In this document: in pieces, positions 1 through 9,735 of the stretch
Position numbering within the stretch: the stretch's first letter is position 1
How the letters are laid out: each line of letters starts with the position of its first letter
Source of the DNA: Taenia hydatigena
Lineage: Eukaryota; Platyhelminthes; Cestoda; Cyclophyllidea; Taeniidae
Assembly (NCBI GenBank): GCA_036345935.2
Contig: JADWOT020000001.1
Location: forward strand, 28,200,353 to 28,264,352
Direction: 5' to 3'
DNA: 64,000 nucleotides
The notes under the pieces: generated by a model
Told to the model about the DNA's origin: nothing
The model's database searches: none
What the model saw: only the letters and a program-made list of their open reading frames with translations
Made by a program: the position numbers and the translations under genes

Positions 1-435
1 CATAGAGAGGCTTTTGGACATCACAAAGATCTGCGCCGAGGGCGGCTATACTGCGAACCAAGTTTGTCTTCCGTGAGAGGTAAACAGTGCCGAGACTACG
101 GCACACTTCCACTCAAGACTACAATGTGCGTAACCGCCACCTACTGACATCGGGTTCGATTAGAGTCATGCGGAGACCCAAGATCGTGCGAGCATACAAA
201 ATTCAAGGTATGAATGACTGTGAAATGTCCAGTAGTTCGAGATGGTGTACGTATGCACACGCCACTTAATCGATGATGCTCGAAAGTGGACAAGTAATGC
301 TCCTCTCAGTCACCTGCATGTGGGCGTTTGAGCCAACGGTGCTAATGCATCTAATGATGTACCCTGGAAGCATGCATCGTCATCCAGTAGAAGCAGTCAG
401 AGGAATGCATCTACTTTGCACTACTCTGAATGACT
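1..435. repeat. Repeat R1, copy 1, left part
   Basis: This stretch matches 19504-19921 in direct orientation with only scattered substitutions; the shared sequence runs from the words around position 10 (cttttggacatcacaaag) through a long near-identical tract at 80-345. It begins at the window edge, so the copy probably extends further left. The rest of the unit reappears at 2525-2668, so this copy is split by about 2.1 kb that the 19.5 kb copy lacks. Short frames inside are not kept between copies, so I see no coding function. Confidence 0.8.
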
Positions 436-2524
436 AGGTGGATGATGCACAACTAGCCTTCTGTAGAAGTAGCAGCAGAGATCTGCGTGGTTCCAGAAAC
501 ATACAAGAAAGGCATTCATTGCAGAATGGTTATGAACATACGGCAAATGATCGAAGTTGAGGACAACGCAACACTAACAGTCCCCACTCCTCCACAGGAT
601 TTTGATAAACTCAACAGTATTCAATGGCGGCGTGGTGTTTCTACCCCACTCCTCAATATCCAACACATCCTGCATATGCGGAAGAAAGGAAGGAAGGAGA
701 GCGCCTTTACTGGTTTTAACAGTAGCAATAGTTTAGTATTATCAATGGTAGCAGCAATAATAATAACTAAAGTATTCGCATTACCATAAGGAGCAGGAGC
801 AGCAGCGGTGTTGGCGGCAGAAAAGAGAGGAAGACAGGAGGGCAGGGCAAGGCAGGGCAGAGCAGGGGAGAAAAGGGGAACAAGTTCACGTGTGGTTTTC
901 TGCACACACGGGAGGGTGCTTCCAATCACCTCTTCCAAACATTCTATGTCCTCGACGACATCGGGCAGAGCATGGGCTGGCGGGTGAGTTGGTCGGTGGG
1001 TGGGTGAGTGAGTCGGTATACAGCGCCTCAAGACTGTCCATTGAAGCCATAGATCGTTGAGAGAGGATCCATCACCGGCACTACCACCGCCACCACCACC
1101 ACCACCGATACAAGCGCAAAATTGGTCCGAGCATTCACGTCAATGTGTCCACGAGGCCACTCCGTGACACATCTGCACAACACCCAAAAGGCAGGCTCAT
1201 TCCAACCAATCCTACGTCCCCACCACTACCCTTTGTAAGTCCGCATAAACGAACACAAAATATTATTTCATGACTGACGTCTCCATCCTACTACCTTCGC
1301 ATTATTCTAACCACTTTTTACCAGATATCCAATTCGGAAAATCGAAGCTAAAGTACTACTTAAGCACTGGCTCTAATCAGAGACATCTTGGTCACACACT
1401 CAGATGGAGCCAAATCAGACACATTTTCACATTTCTGCTAGATAATTTGTTTCCTTCGCTGCTATAGTCACAACTTTCTCGAAAGTGCCAGACCAGTCCC
1501 TGAAACAGTCTTCATCAACGACTATGAAATGCGCACACTTCAAAGCATCGTCCCTCACTACTGTGAAGGACAGACTCAATCGCTCTGAACAGCACCCAAT
1601 CGCCACACTTCCTCTTCCAACGACTTTTGAAGTGAAGGCGACAGTCTTTCAAAGGTGTCCACCGATCCACCCTCTCTAATGCTAAGTTAGGCTTTCGCAT
1701 CAGTGAGGAACCAGCGTTCTCTCCCTGATGCGTTTAAGCCTTTCCACCAATTAGTTCAACCGCAAATACTGGCTACTGCTTGTACTTTATGGCTGCAAAA
1801 CACATTTCCATCTTTTCCTCCAACACTTACTACCTTTTCAGGATACAAGGAACCTGAAAACTTCAAAAACAACACCTTACCAGCCGTGTTCTCTCGCAGA
1901 AAACTCGTATTTTGAATAAACATTGATATAACCTGCTACAGGCACATCACCCTTGGTTTGGTTTTGGTTACCTGCATAAGTCACGATAGTGCTTGCATTT
2001 CAATGAGCGAGTTAACTGCATAAGGGCTTTACATAAATCCAAGAAAGGCATGGAACTTGATGTGGATGATTCACTTGTATACCTAGACAAAACACACTAT
2101 CCGCAGTGAATCTGTAATAACTTGAAGCTCCTGTGTGGCCACGTGTTGCAGAAAGGCGAGACGCCATTGATAACAGCGCTAATCAATGTAAAGGACTTAC
2201 GATACTGTTGTTGCGATAGGAATCGTTGGATGAAGGAACGAATGTCCTCACCGGTGATGTTCACGCATACGCAACAACAGCAGCGGCACCAGCGGCACTG
2301 GCAGAAGCAGGAAACAGAGGAGGTGGCAAAGCATAGAAGGGCTGAGTCGTCCCCTGAGTAAATTCATCCACGTCCACCAACTGTCGATGTGCCGTGGAGT
2401 ACCCACCATCACCCCATCCCCCAAATAGGCCGGGAGAATTGCACCTGAAACACTGAGAAATATCTCACAAATAGGTCTCCTCCTAAGAGCAAAACGTAGA
2501 TCGGCAAGGGCCACCCAATCCTCA
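436..2524. other. ~2.1 kb segment splitting repeat R1; no recognised gene
   Basis: This segment is absent from the R1 copy near 19920, so it is either an insertion here or a deletion there. It holds purine-rich tracts (about 785-880), a CCA/CCG-rich tract (about 1080-1107) and a GT-rich tract (about 980-1015). Open frames are short and none resembles a known protein. I saw no clear terminal inverted repeats or target-site duplication at its edges, though a formal alignment would be needed to place them exactly. Confidence 0.5.
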
Positions 2525-2668
2525 TGCCAGCACGAAGGACCACCGCGAATCCACCCAAGCGCCATGCCACAGCGCACAAGCCACCCACCACCCCAACTTC
2601 GATAGTAATTAGTCCAGGTGAGGTCGGAAACCGCCTCAGCTTTCTACCCTAGATGCTCCCAACGCCGT
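2525..2668. repeat. Repeat R1, copy 1, right part
   Basis: It aligns with 19927-20073; both contain the tract reading atagtaattagtccag followed by a gaggtcggaaaccgc word and a ctaccctagatgct word. In the 19.5 kb copy this lies directly after the sequence equivalent to position 435 here. Confidence 0.75.
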
Positions 2669-5237
2669 CCTTCCCACCCCCTCCTTTTCAACTCCTTTGC
2701 CATCCATTCTCACTCCTCAGACTAAGTCGCAATAGTAGTGGGAGTAGCACGACACCCGCCCCCGCCTCCTCCCCCCCCCCAATAGTTCGCCCCCAACAAA
2801 CCCAACAGTGGAGACCTACTCGACTACTTACCTCCTCTGAGCTGATGCATCACTACTTATCACCTATGCAGTCAGCAGCAAATTAACCGCCACCCTCCCA
2901 CAGCAAATACATTTCCGCACCTCCGGAAGCAAAATATGCCACAGTTGCCACCAGTGAAATCAGACCCATAGCGCTTCCACTCGGCGTCGTCGTCGTCGTC
3001 GTAAGAGAACGTCCCCTTCACTCTTTCACACACCCACGACAGAGCTCCCCCAGCCTTTCCCCTCCTTCGCCGCCACCCACCCACTTACTCACCCAGCCAC
3101 TCATGCCCGCGAAGACAAACATACGGAGGCATAGTAGCAGTAGTAGACCCTGTCGCCCATGCCGACAGCCGCATCGCACAACTCAGACGGAGACGCCACC
3201 GCCACCACCACCACCGCCACCGCGAATCACTCCAACATCTTGTATTGCCTACCACTCCACACACTCATCGCATGTTACTTCACCATCACAACCACCAAGG
3301 TAAGTTTGTAGCATCAGAAAAGGAAAAAACACCAAACAATGACAAGACCGATGTGTGAGGCTCCAATGGGCTGCAAAGCTAACATACACAGCCATAACTA
3401 CTGATAGGAAAACAAGAAACAAACACCTCAACAAGCAAACACATAAGACTGCTACAAAGCACAGTCTGCGTGGTGATGCCAAAGCTTCCAACTTGTCACT
3501 TCTTCTTCCTCCGCTCCTACCACTGCTGCGTCTACCACACTCAGAGACACCAACTCATGCCATCAAAGCTGAGCAACCTGCCATTAAGTCATCAACGAGG
3601 CCCCCTACACAACATGTTTCACAGCAAGGATCGCATCAACACAACACTCCTCCGCCATCCCTATGTGCGCCAACACGCATATCATAGTGATGAAAATAGC
3701 GCAGGTAAAGCAGATAAAGAACAGCACTTTCCCACCCAACATATGAACGCACATTGATTCCATTACTGCACACAAAAAGGGACAGCAACAACTCATTAAA
3801 CACAATCCAATCTTACCTGAGAAATATGTGAAGTGATAGCGACGGTGAGATTCGTACCCATTACTGCTGCAGCTTCTTCTTCAGTGTCTATTTTAGCACG
3901 AAAACGAGCTAAATAATGCATAAAAAGACTTATAAATATGGTGAATACTTATTAGCAAGAAAACAACAGTGATCGGTTACCATGTCCTTAGCAACGTTAG
4001 AACTCCTCCCAACAAAATCCATCGCCGTTAAAAAGCAAACAAATTACAAATTGCCAAAACAATCTTAACTTTTCGCTTCAAGTGCCATACAGCGAAAAGT
4101 GTACGTGAGTAGGCACCGTAGTTGGAAGATAAAACGTCCTAACAGCCACATTATGAGACTTTTGCGTTTACTTTACCAAACTTACAAGTCCCTTCATCAA
4201 ATTGGACCGCATTCATCAAAACTCACTCTTAATAATATAACAAACCGCTTAAAAACAGCCAAACCAATCGTACTTAATCCAAAGAAGTGTTTTGCAGTAA
4301 AAAAATCAACGTGATTAGGCAATGCAAATGGAAAACAAAAAGTTATGACAGCAACTGCAGCTATTTCTGAAACGGTTGGTCTAACAAATAAACTGACAAA
4401 TAAAGCAAAAGCATGCACCTACACACATTCATAAAGTGGGTGATTTATCGCAAGATACCAACAAGCAAGTAATTGCCAAGCACTTCGTAAGGTTTTAGCA
4501 CCTCTCCAAAAATTATGCCTCATCACTCAAATTCAAACGTCAGCAAGAATACCAACGACCCCACAATCTGCTGCAACAGCCGCAATTTATCTCTACACAC
4601 CGAAAAATGCACATGAGGAGACCTTGCACTTGAAAAGTAGCCGTCAACATTCACATTAAGAGGCATTTGCTTCTACCCCAACAGGTATGTGTATAAAAGA
4701 AAATCGACATTTAAAGTACCTCACAACAACTAAATAACTAAAAATGCTCGAAAGGTACTCAATACTTACCGGGCTCCCAACTTTTAGCAGCGGATAAAGG
4801 CGCATTACTCCACAAAATTATCCCCAAAACCGCGCACCGCTTACGCAAGTCGCGCACAAATCCGATTAATCAGTTCGTAGTTCGTCCGGTAAAACAAACG
4901 AATTGTAAGTATTAGTGCATTTACGATGGGATTATAATTACGACAAATACTTAAAGTTTCGACTTTCGCGTATAAGTTAAGTAGCAAACACACCAATTCC
5001 AATTTACAAAGTGAGCAATGCGAGAAAGGTGTTAATATTTGTATATCAGTAATATAAATGCATATTAGTGATACTATTAGGTTTGACAACAAGTAGTGAA
5101 AGTGGTTCAAACTACGGTGAGCAAGGTCGTTTTGTCAAGTAGCTGTACACTTCAATTTGCTTCAAGCATGTGTTTTGTAGCAAAGTTCACATTCAAAACG
5201 AATAGACGGGTTGCTCAAATGGAGCAATGGACTGACT
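2669..5237. other. Gene-free stretch with low-complexity tracts
   Basis: No gene is supported. It contains a run of about ten C around 2770, six CGT units at 2985-3002 and a CCA/CCG-rich tract at about 3190-3225. From about 3800 the base composition shifts towards A+T. Open frames are short, overlap on both strands and do not resemble known proteins. I did not find another copy of this stretch in the window. Confidence 0.5.
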
Positions 5238-5555
5238 CTACTTACATAGTCTTGCATGTGTCAATCACCTTTACAAAAGATACGCATTTCTACGAAATTC
5301 CGTTGAACGTCTTCTTGGCTGGTGGAGTGTAAGCTACGTTTTGAGTTGGCAATTTGCAGTTACGATGCCTGCGCATCTCACTACACGTAGACGCGGTGGC
5401 ACAGTAGCCAAATTCTTAAGTACTTCCTGATTCAAGTAACAATTTCGTAATTGCTTCCTGATTTGAGCATCAGTCGCATTGGCAGTTGTTCCATTCAGTG
5501 TTGTGCCACCTGACCTTCTACCTCGTGTGGTAGCTGTCATGACATGACTTGTAAT
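5238..5555. repeat. Dispersed repeat F, copy 1
   Basis: It aligns with 9484-9735 in the same orientation over nearly its whole length, with several short indels. The best conserved parts are 5258-5295 against 9497-9534, and the part carrying cagttgttccattcagtg in both copies. The minus strand carries the conserved reading frame described at 5334-5540. Confidence 0.7.
5334..5540 (-). pseudogene. C-terminal fragment of an unrecognised protein (family F), copy 1
   Basis: A 68-codon minus-strand frame ends in TAG at 5334-5336. The paralogous segment at 9542-9735 shares two blocks of its peptide: an N-terminal block around LNGTT and QIR, and a C-terminal block around LATV, an Arg-x-Arg pair and CQLK, with the stop at the same place in both copies. 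The middle differs by indels, so at least one copy is broken. Conservation of the frame and stop in two divergent copies suggests descent from a real gene or element ORF. I do not recognise the product. No start codon, promoter or splice acceptor is convincing, so this is probably a last-exon remnant. Confidence 0.4.
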
Positions 5556-6237
5556 TGTCTGAACTTATCTGATCTGCCAATAACCCAAATGCTATTGTGA
5601 AAACTAGTTCGATTTTGCTAAGATAGTTGATCATGACAAGTTAACAGGATTACTTTTGTGTGAATTGATCTAAACTGTTTGATTCCCTCCGTCAGGGGAC
5701 ATGAGAATGCTAAGAGAGTATAAGAATGCTTACTGAGCCACAGATAATGTTAGGGCTAATAATCGCATCCATATTCTTTCACTCTTGTGAGTTTGTCCTT
5801 GCAGTCCCTCCTCCTTCTCCTCCTTCTTTTCCTTTTTCCCCTCCGCCTCATAATCCCACTTCCGAGTCAGCTCCCTATTGTGGGGTTCGAAGGCTCCCTT
5901 GAAGGCAAACGAAGGCAAAATATCAGGGTAGAATGCATATATTCAACAAAGAGAAGAAAATGGGTTGCCGGAACACCTTTTACCGATGACTGCATCATCT
6001 CATACTTTATCGCTGACTTTTTGTTCCTTCACTCCTCTTATTGCATTACCACCGGACATGATCCATGAAGACCTTTCAATTCTGCTTTTAGCTTTCGCAT
6101 TGTCCAAACCACCCTCGAAGCCTAACAACATGTCACTTAGTGTGCTTCAATCTGTCTACATTAACTACAGCTATTTAAGCGTCAAAACTCTCTTGGTCCA
6201 GATCGTCCGCAAAGCCTCACATTTCTCTGTCATTTAC

Positions 6238-7214
6238 GACCAGTCTGCTTCACTCATTGCACGCTGTCACGTGCATTTCAAATTTTCATCTTCGATCCAA
6301 CGATCGATGTGCTGTCAAGCGCATCGTCGCCAGTTTCATATTTCCGTGATTCACTGGCGATGTTGTCGAAAGAAGGAGTGTTCTACGCCGTATTCCTGCT
6401 CGCGTATGTGAGCATCGCACTGCTCAATTTGAGCAGCAGTGCACTGAACCTACTCACATGGTTTTACATGTGGGGAATCGTTGGATTCGCCGGAACCCTT
6501 GTCGACTGTATGTGTCTCCATTTCGCTAATAAATCTGCTGCCTTGTAGATGTGACAAGGAAGGAAGGTGGGGCGGGGGAGCGCCACCGGCGCTCAGTTGG
6601 TGTTAAGGCTAGACCCTGTGGGCGCCGCCAACAAAGGCTGCCACCGGCCTCAGTGGACCGAGAGACAACCAGCTTTGCAATCTCTTCCCTTCGTGACGAG
6701 GAGGTTGCACCGGCCACTGGGGCCGTGTGTCCAGGCACCGACCCAAGTACGTCTCGCTCCCTTCTTTCCCTCCTTCTCAGCCTCCGTATACTGATCAAAT
6801 CACTTTGTAGGAGTTACATAGCGGCTCTGGATCAAGACATACTTCATGCTACTCTGCTCAATCACTTGGCCCATAATTACGTGCAGACTCAGCATACGTC
6901 TTTCAGCTGACTTGCTCTCATTATTTGGGCAGCCAGCAGTAGCATTAGCGGTGTTTCCACTTTAAAGCACTTAATTTACAGGCATTATTCACATCGATAT
7001 GGTCTTGTTCCATCTTTTAGCTGAGCGCTGGTGGCGGGAGTGGAATGCTCAGCACCCCCGTAAGCTCTCCGCACTCGTACGCTCTCCTCCTCCTCCTTAT
7101 TTCTCATCCTCACCCTTCTCTTTTTCACTTAATCTTTTAGGGCCAAAACACCAACCCGGAGTAAGAAGAGGACGCGCAGGAAGATGGCGCATCTTCTGCT
7201 GTTTAAGTTGTTAG
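6238..7214 (+). pseudogene. Family M copy M1: four-exon membrane-like gene, 5' frameshift
   Basis: I infer exon 1 to 6507, exon 2 6549-6746, exon 3 7021-7059 and exon 4 7141-7214 ending in TAG. Every exon ends in phase 1 and every internal boundary is GT..AG, with introns of 41, 274 and 81 nt. Exon 1 has two hydrophobic stretches (VFYAVFLLAYVSIALLN and WFYMWGIVGFAGTLV). Exon 2 is basic (RHRRSVG, ARPCGRRQQRLPP). Exons 3-4 give a Trp/Arg-rich tail ending CCLSC. This suggests a small membrane protein with a basic tail, but I do not recognise the family. Compared with the copy read on the minus strand near 22.5 kb, one T is missing near 6276, shifting the frame upstream, so I call it a pseudogene. 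Copy M2 at 47541-48329 has identical lengths for exons 2 and 3. Confidence 0.55.
6508..6548 (+). other. 41-nt micro-intron of family M (copy M1)
   Basis: The donor is GTATGT, a gCTAATa branch-point-like motif lies 25 nt before the end, and the acceptor is TTGTAG. Read unspliced, the frame meets TAG at 6546-6548; splicing joins phase-1 exon 1 to the open exon 2. Three other copies (47604-47644 on plus, 9075-9115 and 9177-9217 on minus) have exactly the same length. Confidence 0.6.
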
Positions 7215-8060
7215 GGATCCTTTGCCTTGTTTCTTTTTCTTCTCTCCCTATCCCTCCTCCCCGCACCCCATAGCATGATTGTATCGTTCTAACACAGATT
7301 TGTCATGGCAATGCCTTCTTTTCGCTTTCTATGTGGGCAGAATTGGATGAAAGATAATTAGAAAAGCACTGGTCGCTCGGGTTTATGAGTGGGTGGGCGA
7401 GATGCCACCACTTCAACTACAAGGCATTATTCAAATGTTGGTCAGCAATGCCAATTTTAGTGAGTCATGAGTAAAGAAGGCAGCCAGTAATCCAGCTATC
7501 GACTATGCAATACACTTTCCGCAATGGAAATATATGATGGACATACGCACGCCCGAAGTGCTCTTCTCTGCTCACGTCTCTCCTCGCCTCTCTGCTTCAA
7601 CATCGTCTGCCCTGCCATTCCAATGCTGCACACTTCGCATGGAGGCGTCGAAACAACACCAGCGACAGGATGAACTAGTGTGATTGGCCAATCACCAAAT
7701 GCTCACAAACGCAGAGGTGTGGCTGACTCCCCAATCTTACATGCACATTTCTTTCATCGCGTCATTTTTCTTTCAAGTTAATGCTCCATCATTAGGTGCA
7801 AAAGTCAAGTCTTTAGTGATGTATGGTCGGTTTGGGTGGGATAGTGTGCCGCAGCACAGCGATGACCATAACGCACTACTTCTCGTACGCAACGATCGGC
7901 AAGGGTAGTCCCTCCTACACTGCAACACATCTGCTACGGCCTAATAACGAATGCAAGCAAGTCTGACGAAGTCATTTGCACGAAATGCATTTCAGCGCGC
8001 TGTGAGTAGTCGGGATTCGAGTTTGCTTCATTGAGTCCATGCAAGATGGCAATGCAAATT
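7215..8060. repeat. 3' flank of family M copy M1, duplicated at 48330-49060
   Basis: Homology to the 47.5 kb copy continues well past the stop codon. For example, both share the words catgattgtatcgt, tttgtcatggcaat and ttctatgtgggcag about 60-130 bp downstream, and a caattttagtgag word further on. The duplicated unit therefore includes long 3' flanking DNA, which argues for segmental duplication rather than retrocopying. There are many small indels. No gene is seen here. Confidence 0.7.
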
Positions 8061-8229
8061 TTGTAACAGAGCAACTCATGTATGCTGGTACCTCTTTACA
8101 TTAGCCACGACTGTAGTACTTTGTTTGTTGGAACTACCGGTCTCGGTCAAGGTAACAGAGATGGCCGTACTTCCCTACCCGCGTGGGCTAGCCTCCGGGC
8201 CATGGCAGTGGCCTATTTCTCTCTGTCCG

Positions 8230-8233
<4 letters not shown>

Positions 8234-8285
<52 letters not shown>

Positions 8286-8296
8286 GTATATATATG
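8234..8296. repeat. (AT)n microsatellite with TATG variants
   Basis: An uninterrupted AT dinucleotide run covers about 8234-8279 and is followed by interrupted TATATG units to about 8296. The short frames predicted across it are repeat artefacts. Confidence 0.95.
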
Positions 8297-8340
8297 ATCT
8301 ACCCTAGCATTCTGCCTTCTTTTGCCTTCGAAGGAGCCTC

Positions 8341-8929
8341 GGGGCACTACAACTACAATCCTAAGCATGCACATAATATTCTCAGTTAAATTTGTAAACC
8401 GAACATTAAAATATTTGTGCTTAAATTGTGCGTTGTCTCATTTGATGTTGCTAATCTACTGATATAACTTTGTAAAATTTACTGCAATCGGAGGAATTGA
8501 GTGAGATGCTTCGTATCCAAATCATGGCCCTCGTTTTTACTTGTCGTCTCCATGAGCACAGCTGGTGCTGCTTGCCAAGGTGATTGCCGCGCGTTCGTTT
8601 GATTGACAATTCTGTCAACTCAGCGCTTCCTTGTGTGGTGGTGGACCTTGCCACGACTAGTTCAGTGGTGTAGGTGGATGGAGTGGGTGTGTTTATTATT
8701 GCAACTGCAGAAAGTGCTCAAATGCGGACTCAAATGCAGAACGAATTGGAAGGAATACAGTAGAAGTAGCAGTAATGCGTGCAATGCCCATGCTTTGCTG
8801 CTGTTGCACTACAAGTGTCTTGTCTGTATCACCTTTGACTGATGCAATTGTTGGTCACTGGACTGTAATTGTTCAACTACTCTGCGCGCAGGGAAACAAG
8901 AGCGACCTCATCGTTGGGTTGCGGTGACA
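8341..8929. other. Gene-free stretch; first 100 bp matches 49110-49205
   Basis: The first part (about 8365-8445) resembles 49118-49200, sharing ttaaaatatttg and a following TTG-rich tract. It marks the tail of the unit shared with the 47.5 kb copy. The remainder shows no gene I can support. Confidence 0.5.
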
Positions 8930-9235
8930 CGAAGGGGAGATATTGCGAAACTGGTCGTCTCCCGGTCCACTGAGGCCGATGGTAGCTTTCGTTGGTGGTG
9001 TCCACAGGGTCTCGCCTCAAATCCAACTGAGCGCCGGTGGTGCTTCTCCACCTCGCCTTCCCTCCTTGTCACATCTACAAGGCAGCAGATTTATTAGCGA
9101 AATGATCACACTTACAGTTGACAAGGGTTCCAGCGAATCCAACGATTCCCCACCTCACACTCCTTTCTTGTCATAACTATAAGGCAGTAGATTTATTAGC
9201 GAAATGGGCGCACTTACAGTTGACACCGGACTCGA
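8930..9235 (-). pseudogene. Family M copy M3, partial, with tandem duplication of the exon 1/intron 1 junction
   Basis: Read on the minus strand, the sequence has an exon 1 end, a 41-nt intron (9177-9217), the start of exon 2, a second exon 1 end (WGIVGFAGTLVN-like), a second 41-nt intron (9075-9115) and then exon 2. Exon 2 keeps the family peptide (RRSVG, ARPCG, LPSASVDRETTSFAISPLR) before the match stops near 8935. Both introns keep the GTAAGT donor, a gCTAATa motif and a TAG acceptor (TTATAG and TTGTAG). The doubled junction shows a tandem duplication of about 102 bp. Upstream exons and the C-terminal exons 3-4 are missing, so the copy cannot make the full product. Confidence 0.55.
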
Positions 9236-9541
9236 GGAATGCAACCATCCTTCGAAGGTAGGCCTAAGTGATAAGGCCAAATGTATCGCTCAAATTGGGA
9301 AGTGCAAAGCTTTTCGATTACAGAAAAGAAGGTAAAGCTGCTCATGTGATTGGCGAATTACGATGTGTTGGGCGTGGATGCTGCTATACTGACAACTCCC
9401 TTTGATGTCCCCAAAGAAAGTATGTGGAAAAAAGGGGAAGAAGACCCATGACCTCCTAACTGAAGTCGACACTCATAATGCTAACCTTGACTATGTGTCC
9501 ATTACCTTTACGAAAGATACACATTTTAACAAACTGCTCTG

Positions 9542-9735
9542 CTACATTTTGAGTTGGCACTTCTCGGTTGCTATGTTTGTACATCCTGGTGTACGTGGAC
9601 GTAGTTGCACAGTTGCTAACTTTGGAATTACCACCTGATTTGGACATCAATCACATCGACAGTTGTTCCATTCAGTGGGATGTCACTACGCCCTCTACCT
9701 CCTTGTGATAGTTGGCATGGCATGAAGGCTAAAAC
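9542..9735 (-). pseudogene. Family F C-terminal fragment, copy 2
   Basis: This is the paralogue of 5334-5540. On the minus strand it keeps an LNGTT..QIR block and a downstream LATV..CQLK block ending in TAG at 9542-9544. The two blocks are in different relative spacing from copy 1 because of indels, and the region before the first block contains stops in the matching frame. It is a decayed fragment with no recognised function. Confidence 0.4.

Noticed and set aside
5096..5332. A short RVAQMEQ peptide reminiscent of an Sm-type snRNP protein
   Set aside because: Only a few residues match, without the surrounding Sm motif; chance is likelier.
8082..8307. Two 60-71 codon frames ending in (Tyr-Ile)n
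   Set aside because: The repeats are a translation of the AT microsatellite.
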